Shown here: positions 41,956-54,392 of the stretch, in pieces
Numbering within the stretch: position 1 is the first letter of the stretch
Layout of the letters: each line of letters opens with the position of its first letter
Assembly (NCBI GenBank): GCA_015039365.1
Contig: WION01000136.1
Location: forward strand, 62,001 to 126,000
DNA from: Amanita rubescens
Taxonomy: Eukaryota; Basidiomycota; Agaricomycetes; Agaricales; Amanitaceae
Length of the DNA: 64,000 nt
Direction of reading: 5' to 3'
Position numbers and translations under genes: made by a program
Notes under the pieces: model-generated
The model's database searches: none
What the model was told of the DNA's origin: nothing
The model's input: the letters and a program-made list of their open reading frames with translations, nothing else

Positions 41956-44900
41956 TCATCCATGTATAATTTCAAAGGCATTGTGATCTGCGTACTGATT
42001 GATGTAGAATGCATCATATGTATCTAGTGAGTTATGATAGGTCAGATCCATGGAAACAAAGCCCTCGCCGAAGACAGGGATGAGATGGGCACCCCGTATA
42101 ACAGTGTCCAGGTGGATTATTTCCATACTTCGTGAACCATCAGGATTGTAGTCTCGATCAACGATTGACATCCCTGTGCGAGGACATGGTTCTGGGCGGG
42201 TTGTAAACCACTCAACAAGCACACAAGGGTATTGTCGCTTGTTACGGGTGAACGACATGAAGATAATGGCTCGTGCTACCTCCATGCTTGCCATGCCACG
42301 AGCTGTCATATCTTTGGAGACAAAGAGACAGTCTCGACGAGAACCATGGTTCCGCCAGGAGGGAGCTGCTCGAATACGTTCATGACGCCGTCCACCTTCA
42401 CCAGAGTAGTCACTAGGGGCGTAAAATTCAGCTACAGCAGAATGAAAGACGTGGAAAGATCGTGGATCTGCGACAGGGAGCTCATTCAGATGCACGTTAT
42501 CAAGGGGAATTTCGGAGTCTGGGAACTGCTGCTGGTAAAGGAACTTGCCAATGAGGTGGGGAAGTTTAGGGATATTGATGTGTTCCGCAAGTTGATTTAC
42601 CCGATTGGGATAACGGCGAGCTAGGTCATCTTGTAATCACTATCCTAGAACTACAGGAATCACGGACACACCGTACCTCGTGTCGTTGCTAGGTATACAT
42701 CATGATCTACCTGACGGCCTGGCCCATTCACTATTTGGAGATCGTCGTCGGGTCCTATATATGCATTCCCACCCTGAATTTCCTCAACGTGACCTGGCAA
42801 GAGGGGTCTATCCAACAAGCCATGCATCTGGAGAAATGACCGGAATGCAGCCAGCTTTCCCAGACGCTGGTTGATAACCAACATCTGGCCGAGCGGTCGA
42901 AATTTGTTGGTGCGGCGCCACGGATCCTTGACAGCCCTGATGTGCATTGACTCCGTGATGGATGAACATAGTCCATTTGGTGAACCAAATAGTTGGATGG
43001 TTTCCTTGTAGTGTACAAGGGAATGCTGCCGTGGAAGGTTGAGACCATCACGAACGCCGAGAGTTTCAAATATGACCCGGTCTCGATGAAACCGGGTGAG
43101 AGCATTGTCAATTTGTACAAGCGTTGATTCCGTATGTGTCGATCGCCGGACCAAGTAACAGAAGTCGAGGAACGCCGCCAGGCATTTTACCATCTGTTCG
43201 GGTACATGTTCTGATATTGCTGGCAGATATACCTATTCGGATGAAAACGGATAAGAACACATCGTTCATCGTTCAATCAAATGACACGTTTGCTTACCTT
43301 CATTAGAGCCTTGGAGTCGTCCCCAGTCCATTGCTTGAAGCCTCGCCCTTCAGGAAAGCGCCGGAGACCTGGGAATGAGGGTACAGCGGCAATCCTGAGA
43401 ATGAAGTGGTGATGAGTCACCAGGCAATGTTTGATTGACGGTATATTTACCTGCGGTCAATATCCGCCATTATAGCAGCCGCCCGTGTCTTCCCATGTTC
43501 ATGTTCGAGCCACTGGCCCACCCAGGTCACTAAATGGTCTTTGAATGTGCCCTTAATAACTTGATGCAAGAGGTCGGACGTGATAAGCTCGTAGATGTCT
43601 GCGCGTGGGAAATACGTAGTAAATGGCTGTTGTACGGATTGTCAGGTCCTTGTAGGATGTTGTACCAAATATAAACCATACCTTTACTTCAGCAGCAATG
43701 CCGTATTCACTCCATAGCGTCTTCAAATCCAGACATTCCGTCAGCATTGCTGTATAGGTGTTCGTGCGTGGGAGAGAAGGGCCATCAAGATTGTCCGGTA
43801 CACCGGTGCATCTACCATGAAAAAAATCAGTCCTAGCCAGTTGAGCAGCCATATTCATACCTGGGGCACCAGTCAGATACTATGCTAGCCAATATACATT
43901 GCTCGGGATAGTCGGCGATGTATGGACCTATTCCATATACAACTCGTCGAAAATGTCCATCTGGACATTTCGTAACTACCGGTTCTGACATCTTTTCTCG
44001 CAGAGGTTCTAATATGGCTTGGATTGATGAATGAAATAGTTGGCGTCGAAACTGTCGCCAGCGCTCCTCATTGGTATATTTACGGTCAGCTGACAACAAT
44101 TGTTCGGACGTTATTGGCCCACTATATTAGGTTATATACGTACTCTTCGGAATAGCCAAAAAAGCCAAAAGAGACACCGCGTTTTTGTGCGCGCGACGTG
44201 TGCTGTTGTAAACAATCCCGTTGGCAATGTACAGGGGGTAATATTCATTCTGGCCCGTTGCTATTGAAACCGTGGTCTTGTCACTCCCCAGGATAACGGG
44301 GACAAACATGCTGCCATGCGTAGATGGATCTTCTGATATTATATCCTGCATCATTGGATGATTAGCTGGAATCAACGGTAGCGATATGTCATGGACAACG
44401 TACGGCCTGCTTCCATGCCCAATTTCCCGACATTACATCCGACCAAACTCGCTCCCCATTTTCATCATATTCACGATAGGGGGCAGCGTGGAATTTCTGA
44501 TTGAAATCCGGGTTCGCGAGTTGACTTTGCAGTACGGCCAAAGGGTCACGATACCAGACCTCGAACTCTGATTTCACCCAAGGGGGAATGTCTTCCCCTT
44601 CCCCTTCCGCAGGAACCGGGCCACAATACGAGACAGAAAAAGCCTTCCATGCCACGTCGCCAAGAGGGATGTTATCGATTGTGCTGTATAGATCCTTGTG
44701 ATCGACAAACGGGGGGTCCTGGTCTGCTGATTTGGACGCCCAAATGTCCATTAGGGCATCAATCTGGACTGCTGGGGTTTGATTCCGTGCATAGAAGAAC
44801 TCGGCTAGTTCGAAATCCGCGCGATCCAGAAATGGATCGAATGACGGGATTTGGGTAGTGACAGGAGGCGGTGTGTTGGGAGGAAGATCTTGACCTAAGC

Positions 44901-45258
44901 TATCGCATGGAGTTCCTAGAAGTATCCATAAGCACAGGAGCGAAGGAGGCAATAATACTTTACCATCTAGTAGAGGATGCTTATCGATGGTACGCTTGGG
45001 CGCAGCCGCACCAATTCCCTCGGGTACATCCGGCCCCAATGCCATAAGATCATCGTAATCCTGGTTGTTGTTGATAACGTTGACAGCGTGCCTATCATGT
45101 CGGTCAGGGTTGGTGTTGATTGCGGCAAACACACGGTGTTTAGCATTGACGTGTTGGGTTAGTCCGGACCGGTTCCGGAACCCACGGCCACAGCTCCGTC
45201 CATCCTCGAGCTTGCATTGACATATGTACAACTGAGGTTTATACTGAGCTTTTGACAT
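41956..45258 (-). CDS. Plavaka transposase
   Basis: Multi-exon gene inside the Plavaka element. The N-terminal exon starts MSKAQYKPQLYICQC and holds a C2H2 finger (C..C...GLTQHVNAKH), the usual DNA-binding start of this family. Then FYDPLAV-like blocks (EFEVWYRDPLAVLQSQLANPDF, MSGNWAWKQA). The catalytic region reads FVPVILGSDKTTVSIATG and EYYPLYIANG, RRAHKNAVSLLAFLAIPK (first Asp in GSDKT), then PDGHFRRVVYGIGPYIADYPEQ (second Asp in IADYPEQ). The C-terminal exon (41956-42495) has FMSFTRNKRQYPCVLVEWF. These are signature blocks of Plavaka (CMC/CACTA group). Exons near 43870 and 42500 are joined by short introns. I see no certain stop inside the exons, so it may be active. A longer start at 45390 is possible. 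It is divergent from the accessory gene with 154 bp between. Confidence 0.82.
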
Positions 45259-45412
45259 GCGTACGGTTGTCGTAGTTGTAGCAGAGGTATCCAATAAGTG
45301 GCGGTGAAGCGTGGGATGAACTGGCAAGCCACCAAACAAAAATATCAAGACAGAAAACAAGGCCGTCATAAATTCTCTAACAAACAACAAAACCCAAAAA
45401 AAAACTTGCAGT

Positions 45413-47678
45413 ATGCCTCTTCAACGTGTAAAGCAAGTATCTGTCACACCGACACCTAGCAAGGCACAATCACCGGTCCAAACAGGCGGCGCGCGGCTAT
45501 ACAGTGAAGTGAGTATTGCGAAAGAATCTAAAAAACACGATTCTCAGTACTCGCGTTTTCCCAGGTAGTTGCAAATCAAAAAGAGAACATCTCACCTACT
45601 ACTAGCCCCACCGGGACCAAGGGGTCTATCAGTCCAAGCGCCCCCAGCCAACGCCGTAATGGTTTGATGACGCGTGCATCCAACGCAAACAAGCGTCCCG
45701 GCTTTCTGGCCCTGGATGAGGAAGATTTGAAAGCGAGGAAAAAGAAAGATGAAGCTGCCTTACGTCGCCAAGCCAAAGCCGAGCAAAAGAAGTCCGACCG
45801 AGCACGTCTTCGAGCCAATACTGATCGCATCGCCGCATTTGAAGATACTCTCAGTGTACAGCATGAGGACAACATTGTCAATGCTGCGCGACCTACTTCA
45901 AGAGCCAGTCACGGTGCAACAAAAGCTGCCATACACACTATCACACCCGTGTCGGAGCCTATATCAGATGCGTCCGCCAAGTCGGTTATACCAGCAGATC
46001 GCGATCGTGCACGAGGTGATGTACCTGAGCATGTTGTTGTTGAGTCCGATGCCTCTCGTGAAGATGATATAGACTATACACCATCTAGTGAAAGCGAACC
46101 AGAAGCACCGGTGACGGTACGTTGTAATTTGACTCTGTAACAGATTCTTAGCCCCGCTTGTCCAGGATGCCGATGGCAATGATGAAAATGTCGCACCACT
46201 TGGCCCCAAAAAAGGTCGCAAAAAGCCTAAGCGTGAAAGTCGAGCACATATCGAGGCTCACCGTCAAGTAAAGTCGAGGACGAACAACATGTACTTGGCA
46301 AGCAAGAGTGGCACTACAAACACAGGCAAACATAAGCACGACTCTGACTCAGATATGTAAGCCGCTCGCCCACCGCACGCTTCCCACTGACAATCCTCCT
46401 GTATACGTTCCATGCAGAGTGCAACCAGCCAAGAGGATCAAGTTCACGGACGCTAACCACAACTTGTGTACAACAACACCAGCTGGTGAAGATGAACGCT
46501 TTAACCTACGGTTTGGTGGGATTATGGATGAAGATATACGAGAGACGGCTCCACTCCCTGTAAAGCCGTCTCAGGTCAAAGTACGCATCATATTCCATCA
46601 AACGCGACTCCAAGTTAAGTCATGATCAGGTTACAACTAAAGTAGAGCACAACGCGCCGCTCATCAAGGTTGAAGCTCTCGATCCTGGTCTTCCCGGTCG
46701 CCGTCGGGGCAAAGCGAAGGACTGTTCCACTCAGGCGTGCCTCGATTTGAACAGCCGACAGCTTGAAACGTGGAAGAAGGTTGTCATACCGGCATTCAGG
46801 TCTGTTCTGGGAGCTCTATCCAACCCATGGGATCACTCCAACCCCGAGTTACTCAATGAGTTAGTCTACATCTGTCAGCTTGTGCTCCCAGATGCACCAT
46901 GTAACATAGAACATCACAGCCCCGAGTACATAATAGTAAGTTGTCGCTTACTCGAAGATTTAAACTGCTCACGTAGAATAAGGCCTGCCAACGTGGTCGT
47001 GAATGGCGAGCGCGCATTTCTCGTGAGGTCTTACAAGCAACGAAGGTACATCTAATCGATACATGTGGTGAAGCTCCGAGTGCAATAGCAGAGTATGTAT
47101 CCCACCTGATGGACGGCGCCCGTTACATGTGGGAAGAACATGATTCACATGATCCCAACGTGAGTAACTGGTCATATTAGCATCGATATTTAATAGATCT
47201 CTCGTAGGACTATAAAGGGCTTTTCCTTGCGCCGTATATCATTGCTGGCATCACAGCTCATCTCGAGATGACTGCCAGGCTACCCGAAGAACTCCAGATC
47301 ACGTCGCCACCAAAAGGAGCGCTCGCGCTCGCCACCATTGCCGTACGTGGAATAATATATTGGTGACTATGATAATCATACATCCCTTTCTAGGCTGAAC
47401 GCGCACTGAAGGCCTGGGAGTCTGGATCGTGTACGCTTGGAGAAGATGTCAGCAAAAAGAAGGAAGAAGAGTTCTCGGAGGCACGCTGGGGTGCTGCAAC
47501 CAATGCCGTCATCCCATCGATTCTTCGTCTGAGCGAGCGCAAGTGGCAGAAGATAGTTGATAGAGCAAAGGAAGCCTCGGGTACAGTCCACTCTTCCCCG
47601 GCACCAGCCTTGCCCACAATGGCACAGCATGCTCCCGATGATGTACGTGCGCTAGCTTACGAACCTGATAGTGAATAG
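45413..47678 (+). CDS. DUF6532-like accessory protein of the Plavaka element
   Basis: Starts MPLQRVKQVSVTPTPSKAQ; after a short intron comes a long low-complexity charged stretch (DEEDLKARKKKDEAALRRQAKAEQ, a coiled coil, near 45715-45790) and basic patches (PKKGRKKPKRESR), then several short exons. The C-terminal half reads TWKKVVIPAFRSVLGAL, ATKVHLIDTCGEAPSAIAEY, GLFLAPYIIAGITAHLE, ALATIAAERALKAWESG and AATNAVIPSIL.LSERKW. These blocks fit DUF6532, a domain often found in Agaricomycete transposon neighbourhoods; the assignment is from memory of the pattern. It ends YEPDSE-stop at 47678. Its role in transposition is unknown; DNA binding is plausible from the basic N-terminus. Confidence 0.65.
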
Positions 47679-47898
47679 ATTAGAGTATTTCGTACTGAAT
47701 AAATTGTGACTTTCGTTCACGCTTATTGACTTCAAACAACGCTTAGCAGTTCCTTCAGTAAGATTTGAACACTTCGGTAAGATTCATGCACTTTATAAGC
47801 AAATGGATCTCATGAAATAAGTAAATACTACTTCAGTCCTTATTATGCTTATTGACTTAGTGAAGTAAAATAAGCGACGGTAAGTACATTAAGCAATT

Positions 47899-47915
47899 AT
47901 GGAGTTTTGCTGATG
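47899..47915 (-). repeat. Terminal inverted repeat, right
   Basis: Reads ATGGAGTTTTGCTGATG on the plus strand; complement of 41751-41767. Confidence 0.92.
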
Positions 47916-48895
47916 TTATGACAATGTTTGTAGTTTCATGTTTCTAAGTTGAAAAGATCCACATTTGCAAATTGCAATGGAATGAGCAGAACTGAACACG
48001 CACTATATAGTCATGACCAACATCAATAAGATTACTTTCCTTGATATTGATATCCATGCTGGTCTGGTAAATGGTGATAGTACAAGATCAAGATACACTG
48101 AGTCACATGAATGTGTCACAGTATCGAGCATCTAGTAGCCTCCGGATCGCGACTCGAGCCATGAAGAACGCTATCCACTTGTCGGTTGTGGGCCGCCGCT
48201 TCGCGTGGCATGGTCCGAAGGCAGGCACTCTAGGGCCTCATATCTGACATAACAGCACAGGCATGGGTCATTTGTCAAAATAGCAGGCAAGGGCAAAATC
48301 GCATCTTCAATGCATATATCGTGCGCTGCACTTGTCCTTGTATCGCCGCTGCTTCAGCGGGAAATGCCGCCAGTAGCAGTGCGCCGCCTGGCCCGTCTCG
48401 CGTGTAGCCATTGCCTCGCCAGCGCCGCAAGTAGATGTCTCGTGCTTGGAAGTCTCGCGTATCGCCGTGGTCTCCGCTAAATCCACGCCAGGAAGAGACC
48501 GAGGCCTGAATCACGACTCGAGCCATGAAGAATGCTATCCACCCAACACGAGCCATGACGCTTCCAAACTTTACAACGTGGATGCCAACACCTGAGCTTA
48601 TCCCACGCACCTGGTTTTTTATCGCTTCCACCGTAGGGAAATTCGGCCTCGGGCTCGATTGGGTGAAAGCTGATGCTGACGTGGCCTGCTAGCTCGCAAG
48701 TCCGTTTCTCTGCATCCGTTCTACTTACAACCACACTGAACTTTCTCTTTAGAAGCGCCACTGGGATCACCTATGGTATCTTCCCCGCCGACGCCCTCTA
48801 ACCCAACCATGCCCCCCCCCGTCACACCACACTCATTGATATTCGAGAAATTAGTTCCGCGATGTTTTGATGATATTCGGGTACTCTTCATCTAT
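47916..48895. repeat. Right flank of the Plavaka insertion, duplicate of 34250-34930
   Basis: Continues the NLR 5' flank after the transposon. About 300 extra bases (48190-48510) are absent from the other copy, and CACGACTCGAGCCATGAAGA-like sequence occurs twice inside (48150 and 48510), suggesting a local duplication. Confidence 0.75.
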
Positions 48896-48999
48896 CCATC
48901 CAGATGTCAATCCGATATGGGAACGGATGTCGAACAGATCGTCGAGGCGGAAGCTGTCCTCGTTTTTTTTCACGATAGGAGTACTCTGCCGTTCCTATG
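48896..48999 (+). pseudogene. C-terminal tail of a CAP59-family gene (remnant)
   Basis: CCAGATGTCAATCCGATATG to the stop at 48999 aligns with the final 35 codons of the CAP59-family genes (DVDPIWERMSNRSSRPEAVL...). It has lost one base (after TCGTCGAGGC), so the frame is broken. The junction with the NLR flank is at CCATCCAGATG. It marks a fourth CAP59-type locus, mostly deleted. Confidence 0.85.
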
Positions 49000-50161
49000 A
49001 ATCTGCTACCATGACTTGCACATTTCACCCTGCCGCTTTGAAGCTATCGATCTGTAAATCCTAATTCTTCAGGTTCTATGCCACTTTAAACGGGTGTTTC
49101 GATGTTATCTATGGATTCCACTTGAATGAGAGAAGTCAACAAGTAGATAACCATGGGTGACATCGACCACATTTATTTGAACCTCAACCCCCGGGGCCCT
49201 GACTTGAAATTCCGTCTATCACGATACTGAAGCAATCCCTAATACGCCTGATTGTGAGGCCGACGCGCGCTGCGTATGAAATCCTCAAAGACTCCTTTTG
49301 TATTTGTTGGCGACCACAGGCAGCATGGACCCAGTCAAAGCGACTGCACAGCATTCACATAGCTTCTCATTTCCCTGCCCTTAGACAAGACGGGGATAGT
49401 CCACCTCGGGATCCTGATGTGTTCGGAGAAACAGAGTTGGAACTGCAACTATGCTATTAGATACTGTATGTGGGTATGAATGCGGCGCGAACGTCGAAAG
49501 CACGATGGTAGAGTAGCAAGTAGGGGGAGCGCCGGAGGTACAGTACATGTAGAAAGGTTGCTGTACGGCAAGTACTAAGAACTCGTTCCAAGCAGTTGAA
49601 CAATCGGTGGACTATCTTACGGTGATGCAGAGAATGAAGATGGTCAAAAAGAATCCCGAAATCGGTACAAAACCTGCAAACTCCGAGTCACCGCGTCAGG
49701 GGAATGCGGGTTCGTATGAGCCTTGATCGTGAGTACTTAGAGATCTAAAAGAGTGAACGGACGGACGTATAATCAGGCTAGCAAAAACGCTGTACTGAGC
49801 AGACTCGCAGGGAGGCCAAAGACGAACGCGCCATTAACGTGGTGGACGTCGAAGATAGATTCAGGCTTGCGCTTGGCATTCGAGAACCAGATGGAAAGGC
49901 TAGGCCCTAGCCCTATTATGAACAGCGAAACGCTCAAGATAATATATATTCCAACACATCGATAACGGACACGGTTGCAGAATCTACTTGCCCGGAAAAC
50001 ACAAGGTGACCTATACCTCATGTTTCTAGATTCGTTACGCATTCAAGTTCTACAGCAAGAAGAGGGATTTACTTACGAGGCTTGGGTTAAGTATGCTTCC
50101 CTTCTGCCTGGGATAATCGTTCTCGTCCAGGCCTATGACGAACGTTAGTCGAAATCCCATG
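49000..50161. other. No recognisable gene
   Basis: Frames up to 89 codons only (for example 49773-50042 minus). No motifs, splice pattern or repeats that I can identify. Confidence 0.4.
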
Positions 50162-50835
50162 TCAAGTACAAGTTGACGCACCGAGCCTCGGTTCGGACGC
50201 CATCCACAAACATATTAAGATCTCACACATTGAGGTTTGGTTGGAACTGCGAGACCAACGCAAGAACTTGGCGACATCGGCGGTGAATTGGACGTTCGAA
50301 GACATTGTGAATTTCGAAAAGGATAATGGTAACCACCCTATCTGGCTGAAATCGAGCAGGACGATCTTCCCGGACTCGTCGACGCCAAAGTTGCTAGCGT
50401 CCATGTCGGACTGCGTGAGGATTAGCGGCTCATTATCGAAGCTGACGGGTATCACTGGGCGCAACCTCGAAATCATCCTGCGCCCCTGACCCAGATGATA
50501 TGTTGGCGGATGCCAGACGCTCGAGAAAATATAAGCACGGACGCACCTGTTTATATATCTCTCGAGAGCCCCAACGCTCGAGAAAACCAGAGGGGCCTTA
50601 CCATCCGATGGCGGATAACATCGCCTAAGGGACCGAGCACATGATTAGAAGGAGCGCAAGCCAATTGAGAGCTTCTGCCGTCCTCTCTACGAGATTTTCA
50701 GGGGTGGGGAGAACAGTGATGCGTTCCAGAGGTATCCTGTTCCTTCGTCATCTTGAAAGAAACATTCAACCTTGGGAATGCGTGGCGCGTTCTTCTGAGA
50801 CTTTGCATGATCGTAGACGTCCCTCTGAGTCTTGA
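50162..50835 (-). pseudogene. APH-type phosphotransferase (protein-kinase-like), decayed
   Basis: The last exon (to stop at 50162) reads SFDNEPLILTQSDMDASNFGVDESGKIVLLDFSQIGWLPLSF, the catalytic and metal-binding segments of the APH/choline-kinase-like family (QSDMDASN for HGDxxxxN, DFS for DFG/DWx). Upstream pieces (VERTAEALNWL and VLGPLGDVIRHRM, about 50600-50700) are in different frames and separated by stops, so the gene is probably broken. The N-terminal ATP-binding part is not found beyond RIPKVECFFQDDEGTGYL (about 50770). Such genes are abundant in Agaricomycetes and their substrates are unknown. Confidence 0.6.
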
Positions 50836-50911
50836 CTTGAAGCTCTAGCGAGTACCCGTACTTGACGACGTAACTTCCGATGAGCAGGCAGGGATGGTAG
50901 TTAGCGTCACG

Positions 50912-51650
50912 CTAGTGATTGAGCATGTGTTCTCTGCAGATTCTAATGACGGTGGCCTCAAAAGTGTCCGACCCGATGGTCGTCATTGAAAGATGTCCTG
51001 GATAATGCGATGTAAGAAAGGGTGAGGAAGGGCGATATAATGATGCATACGAATGGGGTTGGGTCGCAAAGGAGAGCACAGGGCAATGCTTTGAATGAAG
51101 GTACGTGAGAAAAAGTAGGAAGAGTGATGAAGGGATACGTACGAAGTAGACGGTCGAAGGAGAAGCTTGGTCGAAAGGAGATGAACGATTATAACGCCCT
51201 GGATGAAGACCCTTGAATAAGGGTAAGAAAGGCGGCGAAATAATAGGTACGAGTGGACTAGTTCGAGCGCAGCGCCTTCGATAAAGATACGTGAGCAGCA
51301 GGAAGAAGCGGCAAAGGATACGTATGATCAAAGGAGAAACATGGTCGGATAAAACGGACGATTGCAATAGGAGGAATACGAACGTTAAGGGTAAAAGAAG
51401 ACAGCGATGTAAAAGGGTTGGCAGGAAGGACTACGCACGAATGAATAAGGTCGATGCAAACAGCGCAATGTCTTAGACGAAGATGTCACATAAGCAAATG
51501 CAGGAAGAGTGACAAAGAGGGTCAAAGGAAAAGTTCGGGCGAGGAAGGCACGGGCACGACGCCCGGGATGAAGACACTTGAGAGTGAGGGTAAGGGATGA
51601 GCATAGGACATAACGATGACGAAGGCGGAGTTGACAGTAGACCACGATGT
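50912..51650. repeat. Diverged purine-rich repeats
   Basis: The plus strand is rich in A and G, with recurring blocks such as GATGAAGAC.CTTGA.....GGGTAAG (51203 and 51569), ATACGTGAG..G.AGGAAGA (about 51107 and 51286) and GGATACGTA (51139 and 51318). The spacing is irregular (about 90-180 bp). The long minus-strand frame here (50912-51367) is probably a by-product. Confidence 0.5.
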
Positions 51651-52655
51651 GCGATGCTTGAGTGAGGACGTCCTTATTTATATTGTCGACCAGTCCATGG
51701 AGACTAGATCAAGGATAGTATAGCGCATATAGCAGTAGTAACTAGTATACTCACTATTGGTAATGTGTCCATCCGAGAGATTGGTTTCGATACCTGCTGC
51801 CACTCGTCTACCGTCGACTCCTGTCCTTAATCTCGTCCGGTACCGCTCTCCGGCGCGTAGCCTTTGGCATGCGGAGGATAACAGCGTATACAAGCGCATA
51901 GAGTCGGACAAACGCACACGGCTATTCGTATAATGCCGCCAAGAATCCAAAAATGCGGGATTGCATGTCAAGGTGGAGTTTTTTGGTATAGTATGGCATA
52001 TGTTGTGACTAGTTGACTTGAAGTGCTTGAGCTGTCGGGTGATAGTAAGCGGGCCGTATTTGTTCCGAGGCCGAGGCTCGTTACCCGCGCCATTGGCAGT
52101 ATTCCTGGGCACCATTCCTTACTCGGTGGCAGCTAACCGCTAAACTCTTCCACCACTCTCTCCCCCCGAGCCCCCTGTGGTTTCCTGTGAAACATGGGGA
52201 GACATCTGTGGGCCATCTGCATCCTGAACGAACAACCTTGCGGATCAGCCGAGCTGGATGACCTCCCTCTAGCCAAAGAGACGATCCAGCTCCGCCGCCA
52301 TTCTTTCCGATGGACACCAACTACTCACGAACAAAGACGAATTTGTCTGCAAAAACCAACTTCGTTCCACTCTGCTCACCGCTAACCACGTCTTCTGTCT
52401 ATCCTCGCCCAGTAAACTCAACCAGACGGGCATTCGTGACTGACATATTGGAACTCGGGGATTTACTAGTTATGGACTAAGGAATTTTCCCTTATCTGGG
52501 AGACGGTGGATGGTCGTAGCATTGAAAGCACTAGGGGTTGATACAGACACGTCGGAGACTCACTGGTATGTTTTTATTTCCCGTCCGGTTCGATACGGCT
52601 AACGAGAGATATCCAGAACTCGAAAAAGGGAACGAAAGACATCCTACAGCATATT
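51651..52655. other. No recognisable gene
   Basis: One 145-codon frame on the minus strand (51678-52115) has no recognisable motif. TTGCGGATCAGCCGA (52238) also occurs near 36988, before the broken CAP59 copy 2, so upstream sequence of the CAP59 copies is partly shared. Confidence 0.4.
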
Positions 52656-52708
52656 TGATGGTGAGAGAAGACTGGATCTGGAATATTGCCCCGTTAAGTA
52701 TTCCCTGT

Positions 52709-54273
52709 ATGCCCACCATCCGTCGCATCCCAGCGCCTGTCGCACTCCTCATCGGCATCTTCTTTGGCGTCCTCTTTGTCCGTCTCATATCCTGGGTGAT
52801 CGACGCCCCGCCCATCTGGGGGAGCAGCAAGTTTGCCACCAAGTCGCGCCAACATATCTCACTCCCTACCCTCGATCAACGTCGCAGAGTGTTGGATATC
52901 CTCACTTCCCTCTCTCCCCACTACACGAAAGAATGCACTCGCTCATCCCATCTCCAACCCCTCTACTCCCACCAGGCCCAAGACCGCTACGCGTCCCTCG
53001 TCGGTCACCAATCCTCCTCTGCCAAATACTGGCTCTACAAGCTCTTTGCCCCCGACGACCAACACCCCCTCAACGAACACACCCACCCACGATATCCCCC
53101 CGGCGACCACAAATACTACTTTGCCATCAACCTCCATAACTCGTTTAACATCATTCCGGACCTATTTGCCACCATTTTTAGAGTCGCGTCCGTCCTGGGT
53201 TACCAAAACGTTTACGTATCCATTTACGAAAACGGTTCTACAGACCAAACCAAAGCCCTCCTCCGCATCTTCGACGCCCTCACCAAATCCGTTGGCCTAC
53301 GTGTAACCATCAAAACATCCATGCGTGCCACCCGCGGGCAATTCCATCACCGAATCGAGTACCTTGCGGAAATCCGAAACGCCGCTTTTGACCCTCTTCA
53401 CGACCTCCGTAATTCCGAAAACGAATACTTTGAAACTATCATCTTCATGAATGACGTTCTCCCCTGCGTCGATGATCTCCTCGAGCTCATTTGGCAAAGT
53501 AGACGGAACAACGCCGGGATCACCTGTGCCACCGATTATATGTACCACAATGAAATTTCCGCTCCCGTGTTTTATGATAACTGGGTTGCGAGGGATATCA
53601 ACGGGACGGCGTTGGAAAATGCGCCTTTTGAAAAGATTTTTCATCATTCAGAGTCGGGGCAGAGGTTCCAACGACATCTTCCCGTTCAAGTCCAATCTTG
53701 CTGGAACGGAATCGCGGTATTGGATTCGAAACCGTTTTACTCGCCTCCTCAGGTCAGATTCCGCATGGCTCGTATCACAGAGGGCGAGTGCAGTGCGAGC
53801 GAGTGTAGTTTGATTTGCAACGATTATTGGGAAGCTGGATATGGGCGGATTATGATGGTTCCTAGAGTCAAATTGGCATATGATAACGTGCGTAGTCTGG
53901 TTCAGTTTTTTTCACACCCGCCCTGATTATACGCCACCCCATCACACAGAAAGTGTTTGATGTTATCCACCCCGCGCGGAGAAATTTGACTGCGATAAGG
54001 GGGTATAAACGATTGGGAGGTTTACCGGACGATCCGAGAACGGATCCGCAAGATCGCTCTTGGTTTGGTCCCCATGATAGGTTGTTTACGGAGGAGGAGA
54101 CTGAGCCGTTGGAATTTAGATCGGGTCCGGATTATGTATGGTGTTGGGGATGGGATGGCGCGGGTGATTTGGAAGGTCCAGATGTCGATCCGATATGGGA
54201 ACGGATGTCGAACAGGTCGTCGAGGCCGGAAGCTGTCCTCGTTCGTCACGATAGGAGTATACCGCTCCTGTGA
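52709..54273 (+). CDS. CAP59-family glycosyltransferase, copy 3 (intact)
   Basis: Exons 52709-53887 and 53950-54273, with a 62 bp intron; 500 residues, very similar to the gene at 28682-30237 along its whole length. It keeps the N-terminal anchor (PVALLIGIFFGVLFVRLISW), YVSIYENGSTDQTK, FMNDVLPCVDDLLEL, GITCATDYMYH, QSCWNGIAVLDSKPF and CNDYWEAGYG. Small differences include TRGQFHHRIEY for RGAFNHRIEY and a one-codon insertion (MRATRG). A longer open frame starts at 52538, but MPTIRRIP at 52709 matches the other copy. No SGNH-type gene is next to it: similarity to copy 1 ends upstream at about 52650. So this copy has lost its divergent partner and probably part of its promoter. Confidence 0.87.
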
Positions 54274-54392
54274 GGGTATGCTGTGGGGTACTTTTGTATC
54301 TTGCCGTCGTCGTCGCGGTGAAGATGTAAATGACACTCTCGCGAGTTGGCTACGGCAACATCGCACCGTCGAGTCAGCTTAAAATAATATAA

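Larger units (their letters stand above)
41751..47915. mobile_element. Complete Plavaka-type DNA transposon (6165 bp)
   Basis: Ends are the perfect 17 bp inverted repeats CATCAGCAAAACTCCAT (41751-41767) and its complement (47899-47915). The undisturbed copy of the flank at 34250-34275 shows the joined target; TT is present on both sides of the insertion, so the target duplication is about 2 bp. Inside are a divergent pair: Plavaka transposase (minus) and a DUF6532-like accessory gene (plus). The subterminal 150 bp on each side hold repeated CTTAC/GTAAG and TAAGCAAAT motifs, as in CACTA relatives. Confidence 0.88.

Noticed and set aside
52538..52708. Longer N-terminus for CAP59 copy 3
   Set aside because: The extra 57 codons have no counterpart in copy 1, where the same leader contains a stop; the shared Met at 52709 is the better start.
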